Position numbers and translations under genes: made by a program. A stretch of DNA of 64,000 bases, taken from positions 3,130,501 through 3,194,500 of the forward strand of contig NZ_CP010978.1 in NCBI RefSeq assembly GCF_000271665.2, in the 5' to 3' direction. Positions 1 through 7,791 of the stretch are shown in pieces. The DNA comes from Pelosinus fermentans JBW45 (GTDB taxonomy: Bacteria > Bacillota > Negativicutes > DSM-13327). Each line of letters opens with the position of its first letter. Position 1 is the stretch's first letter. The notes under the pieces were generated by a model, which searched no databases, was not told where the DNA came from, and saw nothing but the letters and a program-made list of their open reading frames with translations.

Positions 1-960
1 TTTCAAAATTACATGGGTCATTGCCTGAGCTAAAGCAGCGTCTGACCCCGGATTAACTGGAAGCCAATTATCGGCAAATTTTACATTTTCCGCATAGTCG
101 GGACTGACGGCTACGACCTTCGTACCTTTATAACGGACTTCCGTCATAAAATGGGCATCCGGTGTTCGAGTCATTGGTATATTGGAACCCCACATAATGA
201 TATATCCCGCATTATACCAGTCGCTGCTTTCTGGTACATCCGTCTGCTCACCCCATATCTGTGGTGATGCAGGGGGCAAATCTGCATACCAGTCATAAAA
301 GCTTAGCATAGGGGCACCTAAGAGTGATAAAAATCGTGATCCCGCTGCATAGCTGACCATGGACATGGCAGGTATAGGCGTAAAACCAGCAATGCGGTCA
401 GGTCCGTAAGTGATAATGGTATATAGCAGCATAGCTGACATGATTTCATTAACCTCTTGCCACTCAGCCCTCACAAAGCCGCCTTTCCCCCGTACCTCTT
501 TATATTGTTTTGCTTTGTCTTGATCTTCTACAATCGAGCCCCAAGCCTTTACTAAATGACCATTATTTTTTGTTAATGCCTCACGCCATAATGACAATAA
601 TTGACTGCGAATATAGGGGTGCTTAATTCTAAGAGGACTATATACATACCAGGAGAAGCTAGCTCCCCTTGGACATCCTCTAGGCTCGAACTCTGGCATA
701 TCCGGTCCTGTGGAAGGATAATCTGTCTGCTGGTTTTCTGAGGTAATAATACCGTCCTTAACAAATATCTTCCAGCTGCAGGACCCTGTACAGTTTACAC
801 CATGGGTCGTGCGTACCACTTTGTCATAATTCCAACGCTTACGGTATATAGTTTCAGCGTTTCGATCATCTGCAACCACTTGACTCCATCCATTCTGTGC
901 TGTTTCTTTGCTTTTAAAGAAATTCAGTTTTTTCCATAATGGTAATTCTTGCTTCTCCAT
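1..960 (-). CDS. narG: Respiratory nitrate reductase alpha subunit, N-terminal 320 residues (cut by window edge)
   Basis: The frame runs from ATG at 960 off the left edge with no stop. NarG is the molybdopterin catalytic subunit of membrane-bound nitrate reductase; it reduces nitrate to nitrite with electrons from quinol via NarH and NarI. The N-terminal FS0 iron-sulfur segment THGVNCTGSCSWKIF (His, two Cys) and the following EPRGCPRGASFSWYVY are clear. Further on, GFTPIPAMSMVSYAAG, SFYDWYADLPPASPQ and TRTPDAHFMTEVRYKGTK match NarG of enteric bacteria almost word for word. The start is supported by GGAGGTGAG just upstream. narK lies 21 bp upstream on the same strand, so the two are probably co-transcribed. 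The rest of narG, and any narHJI, lie outside the window. Confidence 0.96.
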   Translation of the reverse strand, partial: MEKQELPLWKKLNFFKSKETAQNGWSQVVADDRNAETIYRKRWNYDKVVRTTHGVNCTGSCSWKIFVKDGIITSENQQTDYPSTGPDMPEFEPRGCPRGASFSWYVYSPLRIKHPYIRSQLLSLWREALTKNNGHLVKAWGSIVEDQDKAKQYKEVRGKGGFVRAEWQEVNEIMSAMLLYTIITYGPDRIAGFTPIPAMSMVSYAAGSRFLSLLGAPMLSFYDWYADLPPASPQIWGEQTDVPESSDWYNAGYIIMWGSNIPMTRTPDAHFMTEVRYKGTKVVAVSPDYAENVKFADNWLPVNPGSDAALAQAMTHVILK

Positions 961-981
961 TTATTCTCACCTCCATATTTC

Positions 982-2283
982 TTAGCACTTTATCTCTGCA
1001 TTTGTTCGACTGTAATAATAATGAATTACAAATAGACTGATGATATAAAAGGCAATAAAACCATATAAGGCCATGGCAGGCGATCCAGTAGTCCGTGTTG
1101 ACCAACCAAAAGCTATGGGAACAAAAAACGCACCATAAGCAGCAACGGCTGAAATAAAGCCAATAGCTGGCGCTGCTTCTTTAGGGTTAAATATTTTGGA
1201 AGACATGCCAAACGTAGAACCGCTGGCTGCCCCAGTAGTAACAAATAAAATTAATGCCATGATAAAAAATACGACAAAATTATGTTGGTTCATAAAAAAG
1301 ATAACTCCTAAGGTAGCACCACTCATAATAAAAATAGACCCAAAGCTTACTCGCGCCCCACCGTATTTATCAGCAGCCCAGCCTCCTATAGGACGAGAGA
1401 GAGCACCTACGAGCGGTCCCAAAAAAGCATACTGCAACGGGTTAATGCCAGGAAATTGCAACTTTATCAATAAAGGAAACACTGCGGAATAACCAATAAA
1501 AGAACCAAAAGCAATGGTATAGATAAAACTCATGACCCACATATGTTTACAGCTAAAGATGCTGAATTGTTCACGAAGGGATGCTTTAGCAGTCTCCAGG
1601 TTATTCATACCAAAAAACGCGGCTACTGTGATCACTACAATAGGAATGATCCATATAAAAGCAGCATTTTGCAGCCAAACACTTTTAGCACTCCCACCAT
1701 TCACTAAAAGTTGAGGCTCACCACCGATACTGCCAAAGATTCCAAAGGTAATAACAAACGGTACCACAAACTGTACAACACTGACGCCTACATTACCCAA
1801 TCCCCCATTAATTCCTAATGCAGTTCCCTTCAATTTCTTAGGGAAAAAGAAACTAATGTTACCCATAGACGATGCGAAGTTTCCTCCACCTAAGCCACAT
1901 AAAATAGCCCATATCATCATCGTTCTATAGGTTGTAGTGATATCCTGTACTGCATATCCAATACCAATCGCTGGAATTAAAAGAGATGCTGTGCTAATCA
2001 CCGTCCAATTCCGTCCACCAAAAACAGGTATTACAAAAGCATAAAAAATTCGTAACGTTGCACCTGATAATCCTGGCAAAGCAACTAAATTAAACAACTC
2101 CTCCGTACTGAATGTGAACCCTGCACTGTTAAGATTAACCGCTACAACCGACCATAACACCCAAATGCAAAAAGATACGAGTAGAGCCGGAACAGAAATC
2201 CATAAATTTCGGTTCGCAATTTTTTTTCCCTCCTGCTCCCAAAAAACAGGGTCCTCCGGTTTCCATATTTTCAATTTATACAA
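982..2283 (-). CDS. narK: NarK-type nitrate/nitrite transporter
   Basis: 433-residue major facilitator superfamily transporter with about 12 hydrophobic segments. The start WKPEDPVFWEQEGKKIANRNLWISVP and the segments ANFASSMGNISFFFPKK and GGLGNVGVSVVQ are the nitrate-signature type of NarK/NarU proteins, which exchange nitrate and nitrite across the inner membrane. The start is TTG (2283-2281), behind AAAGGGGG with 8 bp spacing. It is followed after 21 bp by narG, so import and reduction of nitrate form one transcription unit. The upstream region contains a pair of TAGGG-N4-CCCTA-like boxes. Function is confident; whether it works as antiporter or symporter cannot be told from the sequence. 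Confidence 0.94.
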   Translation of the reverse strand: MYKLKIWKPEDPVFWEQEGKKIANRNLWISVPALLVSFCIWVLWSVVAVNLNSAGFTFSTEELFNLVALPGLSGATLRIFYAFVIPVFGGRNWTVISTASLLIPAIGIGYAVQDITTTYRTMMIWAILCGLGGGNFASSMGNISFFFPKKLKGTALGINGGLGNVGVSVVQFVVPFVITFGIFGSIGGEPQLLVNGGSAKSVWLQNAAFIWIIPIVVITVAAFFGMNNLETAKASLREQFSIFSCKHMWVMSFIYTIAFGSFIGYSAVFPLLIKLQFPGINPLQYAFLGPLVGALSRPIGGWAADKYGGARVSFGSIFIMSGATLGVIFFMNQHNFVVFFIMALILFVTTGAASGSTFGMSSKIFNPKEAAPAIGFISAVAAYGAFFVPIAFGWSTRTTGSPAMALYGFIAFYIISLFVIHYYYSRTNAEIKC

Positions 2284-2355
2284 TGACTGGTCCCCCTTTA
2301 GTAAGTGTGTAATATATATTGTCAGATTTATTTTAATATTTTGTCGATGAAAAGT

Positions 2356-2399
2356 AATGTAGGGAATCCCCTATATCGATTAAGGGGATCCCCTACATT
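2356..2399. promoter_or_regulatory. Paired NreC-like boxes upstream of narK
   Basis: The first box, TAGGGAATCCCCTA at 2360-2373, fits TAGGG-N4-CCCTA exactly. The second, AAGGGGATCCCCTA at 2382-2395, fits with one mismatch. Their starts are 22 bp apart, about two helical turns. The whole is also a large inverted repeat: 17-base arms at 2356-2372 and 2383-2399 with one mismatch. TAGGG-N4-CCCTA is the published binding consensus of the staphylococcal nitrate regulator NreC. The site lies about 75-125 bp upstream of the narK start. The regulator itself is inferred; no nreBC genes are in the window. Confidence 0.7.
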
Positions 2400-2435
2400 G
2401 GCTATAAAAAATTATTTATGTCATTATTGTTAACT

Positions 2436-3383
2436 TTACCAATATATATACTCCGCTACTTGCGCCTTAGGATTCAAAATTACATCTTTCAATACCCAGT
2501 TTTTGAATACCTGATAACCAGTTCTATCAACAATGTATCCTACATGTTCCTTTCCTCCTGGTGCATCTTTGTCTATATAATTATGGACATAGGCATAGGT
2601 ATTTTTAATGATCTCTAAAACACTAGCTTCATCAATCCACTTGATAAACGGCTGCGCAATTCTAGGGTTCTTTCTTCCCGTTCTTCCCATAATTACAAGC
2701 TGATATAATTTATTGGAACTTCTCGTCCAAGCCCCTGTTGGGCACTTTAATACACATTCTCCGCAGCCAATGCATTTATCTGAATGCCTGACTACCTTAA
2801 AGTTTTCAAATTTCAAGGCGCCAGCAGATTTTTTTTCACAAGCTTTTACACATGCCTGACATCCAATGCACCGATAGGAATCATACTGTGGCTCGTTCAT
2901 GCCAATAATGCCAAAATCATTCATTCTTGCCTTAATACAATCATTAGGACAACCAGTAAGAGCAATTTTCACATGATAATCATTAGGAAAAATCACTTTC
3001 TCTATCCGTTGAGCAAAAGCACTTGTATCAAAATTAGCAAACTGGCATACCCGACTCCCAATACAGGCCGCAACATTTCTGGTACCTGCTGCAGAATATC
3101 CTGCATTAGAATCAGTTTGGTTAACTTCAAGTCCGTCGATTAGACTTTGAATTATGGCATTCACCTCTGCCATTTTTTCAATATCAATACCTGGAATCTC
3201 AAAACCTTGTCGCGTTGTTATATGAATGGTACCATTACCAAATGTTTCTGCCACGTACTTAACCGTATCCAGATATTTTGCTGCCATTTCTCCCCCTGGA
3301 ACCCTAATCCTAATAGCAGTCTTATATCTTTCCTTTGTTATACGAAAGGCATTCTTTTTTAGTATTTTTGTATTTATATCCAT
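2436..3383 (-). CDS. asrC: Anaerobic sulfite reductase subunit C (siroheme)
   Basis: 315 residues. Siroheme/4Fe-4S reductase that carries out the six-electron reduction of sulfite to sulfide together with AsrA and AsrB in the cytoplasm. The siroheme ligand pattern is present as CIGSRVC (C-x5-C) and CPNDC (C-x3-C), near residues 107-150. Two ferredoxin-type 4Fe-4S motifs follow: CIGCQACVKAC and CIGCGECVLKC. The N-terminal half is a nitrite/sulfite reductase ferredoxin-like domain (TTRQGFEIPGI). It is the last gene of asrABC, 19 bp after asrB. The DNA between it and narK holds the narK regulatory boxes and no obvious terminator. Confidence 0.95.
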   Translation of the reverse strand: MDINTKILKKNAFRITKERYKTAIRIRVPGGEMAAKYLDTVKYVAETFGNGTIHITTRQGFEIPGIDIEKMAEVNAIIQSLIDGLEVNQTDSNAGYSAAGTRNVAACIGSRVCQFANFDTSAFAQRIEKVIFPNDYHVKIALTGCPNDCIKARMNDFGIIGMNEPQYDSYRCIGCQACVKACEKKSAGALKFENFKVVRHSDKCIGCGECVLKCPTGAWTRSSNKLYQLVIMGRTGRKNPRIAQPFIKWIDEASVLEIIKNTYAYVHNYIDKDAPGGKEHVGYIVDRTGYQVFKNWVLKDVILNPKAQVAEYIYW

Positions 3384-3402
3384 ACATACTGCTCCTCCTT
3401 AA

Positions 3403-4197
3403 TTAATCAATAAAACTTTTAGCTTTCACATAATTAAACACAGGTCCCTCAAGACAAATATAAGTATCGTCAATTTTACAGTGTCCGCATTTGCCAACGC
3501 CACAGCACATTTTTCTCTCATAAGACACCCATATATTTTCTTCCCTAATCCCTCTTTTTAAAAATTCTGCCACAGTAAAACGAATCATTACAGGCGGACC
3601 TACAACAATCACATTTGCCATTGATTGATTTTCTATGGAGATATCCTGTATATAATTTGTAATAAGACCCGTATTGCCTGTATACGTTTCATCATCTGAA
3701 CCATCTACTGTTACTATAACATTTATTGTCCTTTGCCACTTCTCAAAGTCAGCTTTATAAAGTATATCTTTAGGTGATTTGAATCCAGCAATCAAGGAAA
3801 AGACTGTCACTTCATGAACATTATCAGCAAAGTAATCTACAACGCCTTTGACTGGTGCTAACCCCGTCCCACCAGCAGCAACAATAACTTCCTTCGATTT
3901 AAACAAGTCAATGTTAAAACCATTACCATAAGGCCCCCTTAGGAATAGCACCCCACCTTCCTGTAGCTCATGAATCGTATTGGTAACCAGCCCCACTCTG
4001 CGAATTGTCAATCCAACATACCCTTCACCAATTTCACTCACAGATATGGGTGCTTCGCCAAATTTAGGAATGGATACTTCAAAAAACTGTCCAGGCTTTA
4101 CATCACCCTTATACTCCATTAAGAAAGTATAATCAATAGCAGTATGAGGAATTATTTTTATAATTCGGGATTTAAAAGGCAGATACGTATTGCTCAT
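3403..4197 (-). CDS. asrB: Anaerobic sulfite reductase subunit B (flavin/2Fe-2S)
   Basis: 264 residues, ferredoxin-NADP reductase fold. AsrB passes electrons from NAD(P)H via FAD toward AsrC. The FAD-binding segment (LTIRRVGLVTNTIH), the NAD-binding VAAGGTGLAPVKG and a C-terminal cysteine cluster (CCGVGKCGHC then C of YICLEGPVF) that would bind 2Fe-2S are in the expected order. This resembles dihydroorotate dehydrogenase electron-transfer subunits (PyrK), but the asrA-asrB-asrC gene order settles the assignment. The start codon overlaps the asrA stop by one base (TAATG), which suggests translational coupling. Confidence 0.94.
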   Translation of the reverse strand: MSNTYLPFKSRIIKIIPHTAIDYTFLMEYKGDVKPGQFFEVSIPKFGEAPISVSEIGEGYVGLTIRRVGLVTNTIHELQEGGVLFLRGPYGNGFNIDLFKSKEVIVAAGGTGLAPVKGVVDYFADNVHEVTVFSLIAGFKSPKDILYKADFEKWQRTINVIVTVDGSDDETYTGNTGLITNYIQDISIENQSMANVIVVGPPVMIRFTVAEFLKRGIREENIWVSYERKMCCGVGKCGHCKIDDTYICLEGPVFNYVKAKSFID

Positions 4198-5189
4198 TAT
4201 TTCTCCTCCACTATGCTCTTAAGTCTATTTGCACAATGCGCAATCGAAATATACTCTGGACATGCATCATCACATCTTCCACACCCGACACACATATGGT
4301 AGCCAAAGCGCTTTTTATAATCATGAAACTTATGCATCACTCTAAATCGCATACGATCTCCTTGCTTTTTGCGGAAAGAATGTCCTCCGGCCATATCCGT
4401 GAAGCCATCAACCATACAGGAAGACCAAACTCGTCTTCGCTCTCCCATGTTTTTATTTTCTTTATAAAAGATATCTTGCATCGAGAAACAACTACAAGTT
4501 GGACATACAAAACTACATCTTCCACAACCGATGCAGCGAGATGAATATTCTTCCCAAAAAACAGATTGTGCCAGCCCTTTTGATAGCTCTTTCGGTATAG
4601 ACACCTTCGTTTTATTTTGCATGACGAAACGTGGAGAAAGGTCTACTACCTTTTCATCCAGCCGACCCATCTCTTTATTATTAATTCCGACATATACATA
4701 ATCACCCTCAGGACGTATAAACATATCATATTCATCCGTAATATTGGTTCCCATACTGGCGCAAAAACAGTTTGCAAAACTTTCATAACATTCGATGAGA
4801 CAAAATCTTACTTTTTTACGAAATACCTTATAGTAAGGATCTTCACATCCATTTCTTAGATAGATATCATCAAGCCTTTTTATGCCATGTATGTCACAAC
4901 TTCTCAAGAATAGCAGTATTTTTTTATCATGAACCTTGGGTTCTGTCCAATTATCCTCGTTAAAATAAAATAAAGTCTCAGTAATGGGTAGAAGAATTTC
5001 TTTAGCAGAAAAATTAGCTTTTATCGTCAGTTCGACTTCTTCCAACTTTGTTATTTTTTGATACCTAACTGAATCCGTATTAGTAAAAGCCCCCTTCCCC
5101 AAGAGAGCTACGGGAGCAAAAATTAGATACTCCTTTTCTAGTTCTTTTAAGTACTGGTTAAACCTTATCCCGGTTACTTTATATGCCAT
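4197..5189 (-). CDS. asrA: Anaerobic sulfite reductase subunit A (ferredoxin-like)
   Basis: 330 residues. Iron-sulfur electron-transfer subunit of anaerobic sulfite reductase, related to the 4Fe-4S beta subunits of group 3 [NiFe] hydrogenases. Two 4Fe-4S motifs occur in the C-terminal third: CIGCGRCSFVCPTC and CVGCGRCDDACPE. It is first in asrABC; its own upstream region (5190-5535) contains one pair of NreC-like boxes and, farther up, a single perfect box. This promoter arrangement is shared with narK and is unusual, because asrA is normally thought of in terms of sulfite or sulfur control. Confidence 0.94.
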   Translation of the reverse strand: MAYKVTGIRFNQYLKELEKEYLIFAPVALLGKGAFTNTDSVRYQKITKLEEVELTIKANFSAKEILLPITETLFYFNEDNWTEPKVHDKKILLFLRSCDIHGIKRLDDIYLRNGCEDPYYKVFRKKVRFCLIECYESFANCFCASMGTNITDEYDMFIRPEGDYVYVGINNKEMGRLDEKVVDLSPRFVMQNKTKVSIPKELSKGLAQSVFWEEYSSRCIGCGRCSFVCPTCSCFSMQDIFYKENKNMGERRRVWSSCMVDGFTDMAGGHSFRKKQGDRMRFRVMHKFHDYKKRFGYHMCVGCGRCDDACPEYISIAHCANRLKSIVEEK

Positions 5190-5331
5190 TATTTTTTTCC
5201 TTTCCTACGTTTGTTTTTTTCTTATGAATCCTGCTTTTACCCTTGCCTCTTATAAGAACCTTATTATTCTATAGTTCTTTTGTGCAATGAATAGATATCA
5301 GGCTAATTTTAATATTTAACTACTAAAAAGT

Positions 5332-5374
5332 AATGTAGGGAATTCCCTCTATTGATAAAGGAAATTCCCTACAT
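5332..5374. promoter_or_regulatory. Paired NreC-like boxes upstream of asrA
   Basis: Box 1 TAGGGAATTCCCTC at 5336-5349 has one mismatch to TAGGG-N4-CCCTA. Box 2 AAGGAAATTCCCTA at 5358-5371 has two. The start-to-start distance is 22 bp, the same as in the narK pair. The outer bases AATG...CATT are also shared with the narK site. The pair is about 145-185 bp upstream of the asrA ATG. Shared sequence and spacing suggest that one dimeric regulator acts on both operons. Confidence 0.65.
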
Positions 5375-5496
5375 TGTTTATTTTAATAAATTTCTATTCC
5401 TAGAGATTACACCATTTTAATTATTGGCAAAAAAAGTAACACATTGTTTAGAATGTATCTACCACCAATAATGAGGGTAGATGGCTAAAAGTAATC

Positions 5497-5510
5497 TAGG
5501 GAATTCCCTA
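5497..5510. promoter_or_regulatory. Single perfect TAGGGAATTCCCTA box
   Basis: A perfect 14-bp palindrome that fits TAGGG-N4-CCCTA with no mismatch. It is preceded by AAAAGTAATC, like the flank of the other boxes (AAAAGTAATG). It is 161 bp upstream of the paired boxes and 26 bp past the stop of the DUF438 gene. Together with the paired boxes it occupies most of the 346-bp gap 5190-5535, in which I see no gene. Confidence 0.6.
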
Positions 5511-5535
5511 TTGTTAATTGTTTATTGCTCCTAAC

Positions 5536-6765
5536 TTAGTCTGTAATTCGCTTTTCTCCCGTAATCGCTTGAATCGGCTTAATATCCTGGGTAACTTCTA
5601 AAACGCCAGAGAAATTTTCGTCCTTGTCTCTTACCGCAAAATAACGAATATATACGAATTTATCTCCCATCTTGATCCAAAAGTCTTCATTGTCCTTTTT
5701 CCCGCTTTTAAAGTCCTCCACTATTTTTTCTACCACGTAGGCACTCGCTGGAGGATGGCAGTTTTCTACCTTACGACCTATAATCGTACGGGTGCGTGGG
5801 AAAATTCGATCCTTGGTCGTAGAGAAAAACTTAACGACTCCATTTTTATCAACAAAAGTGATATCAACTGGTAAATGCCGATAAATCAATTCAATTTCTT
5901 GGGGTGATAAAAAACCAGTGTCAAACTTAACATGGCCGCTTGTATTATTTTCATTGAGTGGATTTATAACGTCTTCCTTCACATCCTCCCGATATGGTTT
6001 CCAGCCATACTGAGGTTCCACTAAGCAATAACCAATTTCATCACTGTCGAGTAGAGCACGGTACCATTCATCTTCTGATAGTGTTTCCATCGCCATTGGC
6101 AGGAATATTTTTTCTTCTTTAAAAATCATTTCCTCAACTTGTACTAATGTTTCTTCCGTTTTAGCAATTAACTCCTCTTTTATAGGTGATTGATAAGCAA
6201 CAGCCAAGCTTTTTGCTTCTTTTAACAAGTTTCTGATTTTATCGTCGACGCCCCACATGACTTTAGGTGGCCCAGTAATTTCATACTTCTCCAAAAAAGG
6301 AAATATAAGATCCTCTTTTCGCCTATAATGTTTATCAACGTCCCATAGCAAGTTTATTTTTTCAGTCAATTGTAAAGCTAATGTTTTTTCAGCCTGGTTC
6401 GACGCCTGCTTTAGTTCGATGAGGATAGGCCTAATTTCCTGATCTATTAGCTTTTGCACTGCTTGATTCTCTGCTATAAAAATTGCTGCTGGATGTCCAT
6501 GCTCTACCGACAATTCCGGATTTTTCTCTAATGCATCTCGGAAGACCGCAGCATGAACATCGCAGAGTCGTTGGACTTCTTCCACTGGTAACCCCTCATT
6601 AATCAGTCCTTGTTCAATCAAAGAAAGTTCAGATGGATCCATACCTACTGCAATTTTATCAAATTTGTCTTTGACGTCCTGAACTGATTTTCCCTGATGA
6701 AGTTCCAAGATTATTTCTTTTAAAGCCTTTTGCCTGTACTCTCGATTATTAATTAGTTCACTCAT
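5536..6765 (-). CDS. DUF438 / hemerythrin-like / PAS domain protein
   Basis: 409 residues. Residues about 1-75 are a DUF438 domain; about 85-235 are a hemerythrin-like HHE region (VEHGHPAAIFIAENQ, DKHYRRKEDLIFPF, EEKIFLPMAMETL) that would bind a di-iron centre; about 290-400 are a PAS domain (YRHLPVDITFVDKNGVVKFF). Proteins of this architecture are common in anaerobes and are presumed oxygen, NO or redox sensors or scavengers; no enzymatic activity is established that I know of. No signal peptide or output domain is visible. Its position next to the nar/asr genes, with a perfect NreC-like box just behind its stop, makes a role in handling nitrogen oxides plausible but unproven. Confidence 0.85.
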   Translation of the reverse strand: MSELINNREYRQKALKEIILELHQGKSVQDVKDKFDKIAVGMDPSELSLIEQGLINEGLPVEEVQRLCDVHAAVFRDALEKNPELSVEHGHPAAIFIAENQAVQKLIDQEIRPILIELKQASNQAEKTLALQLTEKINLLWDVDKHYRRKEDLIFPFLEKYEITGPPKVMWGVDDKIRNLLKEAKSLAVAYQSPIKEELIAKTEETLVQVEEMIFKEEKIFLPMAMETLSEDEWYRALLDSDEIGYCLVEPQYGWKPYREDVKEDVINPLNENNTSGHVKFDTGFLSPQEIELIYRHLPVDITFVDKNGVVKFFSTTKDRIFPRTRTIIGRKVENCHPPASAYVVEKIVEDFKSGKKDNEDFWIKMGDKFVYIRYFAVRDKDENFSGVLEVTQDIKPIQAITGEKRITD

Positions 6766-6904
6766 ATATACCTCCCCAGCACTTTACCACCATTGCCATT
6801 TACGTTGCTTTATTTGCTTTATTTTAACACTACTTAGCATTTCCACACTTAAATAATTCATACAAAAACTAAACGTGCATATTGCTTTCACTTACATCCA
6901 GATC

Positions 6905-6933
6905 GTTAACCTTTAAATAAAAATAGTTTACAA
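6905..6933 (+). promoter_or_regulatory. BirA-type biotin operator
   Basis: Half-sites GTTAAC (6905-6910) and GTTTACAA (6926-6933) are separated by 15 bp, matching the dyad architecture of biotin-repressor BirA operators. The right half-site contains a good -35 element TTTACA (6927-6932), followed after 16 bp by TATAAA (6949-6954). BirA bound with biotinyl-AMP would therefore block this promoter. The bioY start is at 6992. Confidence 0.6.
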
Positions 6934-6991
6934 TAATGGTAAAATTATTATAAACTATACATATGGATTTCACACAGCAGGAGGATAGTTT

Positions 6992-7567
6992 ATGAAGTTA
7001 ACACTTAGAGAAATGATCTTAATTTCTATTTTTGCTGCATTAACTGCAGTAGGTGCATTTATAAGAATTCCTACTCCCCTTGTACCTTTCACATTGCAAT
7101 TTTTATTTTGCGCTTATTCAGGTGTATTTTTAGGAGGAAGGAAAGGATTCTATTCCCAGATATTATATGTTGGAATTGGTCTAATCGGTATGCCTGTTTT
7201 TGCCAGTGGCGGCGGCCCTGCCTATGTACTGCAGCCTACTTTTGGTTATTTGTTAGGTTTTATAGCCTGTTCTTATACCATCGGCCGACTGGTTCAACAT
7301 TTTTCCACTATAACCTTTATAAAAGTTTATAGTGCAGTCCTCTTAGGATTATTCTTTGTTTATGTTTTTGGCGTAGGATATTTATATCTCATTGTAAATT
7401 TTTACTTACATAAACAAATGACACTACAAGCTGCTATCGGAGTGGGTCTTCTCCCTTATATTTCTTCCGATTTAATCTTAAGTGTACTAATCACACTTAC
7501 CGCCGTTCGTATTATACCGATATTGAGGAAAAGCGGTTATTCTGTATCAACTTTTAATTCAAGATAA
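6992..7567 (+). CDS. bioY: Biotin ECF transporter substrate-binding subunit
   Basis: 191 residues, almost entirely hydrophobic with about six membrane helices. The start MKLTLREMILISIFAALTAVGAF and the motifs IPTPLVPFTLQ and YVLQPTFGYLLGF are characteristic of BioY, the S component that captures biotin at the cytoplasmic membrane. AGGAGG lies 6-8 bp before the ATG. It is a single-gene unit on the plus strand between two minus-strand genes. The general ECF ATPase and T subunits are not nearby, as is usual when a shared module is used. A BirA-like operator overlaps the promoter. Confidence 0.93.
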   Translation: MKLTLREMILISIFAALTAVGAFIRIPTPLVPFTLQFLFCAYSGVFLGGRKGFYSQILYVGIGLIGMPVFASGGGPAYVLQPTFGYLLGFIACSYTIGRLVQHFSTITFIKVYSAVLLGLFFVYVFGVGYLYLIVNFYLHKQMTLQAAIGVGLLPYISSDLILSVLITLTAVRIIPILRKSGYSVSTFNSR

Positions 7568-7630
7568 CTCTATGGTATTTTAGATTCTTAGCTAGCTAGT
7601 AAAGAAGCACTTTTTAGCCTTGATTATAAT

Positions 7631-7669
7631 AAAAAATGGCAGGTTACTTAAAATATCCTGCCATTTTTT
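7631..7669 (+). terminator. Rho-independent terminator of bioY
   Basis: Stem AAAAAATGGCAGG / CCTGCCATTTTTT (13 bp, 13-nt loop), ending in a T run on the plus strand. The symmetric A/T tails mean it could stop transcripts from both sides. Confidence 0.85.
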
Positions 7670-7723
7670 ATCACTTACACCTTGTGGAAATAGGGCATTC
7701 AATTAGCCCCTTCCTTACAAATA

Positions 7724-7760
7724 AATCCCCTGAATTCATAGAGTTTGAATTCAGGGGATT
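7724..7760 (-). terminator. Stem-loop 3' of transketolase
   Basis: Perfect 15-bp stem (AATCCCCTGAATTCA and complement) with a 7-nt loop, 32 bp past the transketolase stop. The U tract on the minus strand is weak (TTTATTTGT), so it may act as terminator or as 3' mRNA protection. Confidence 0.65.
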
Positions 7761-7791
7761 CTATTTGTTCATTCTATTGTTTAAGTTCTCT

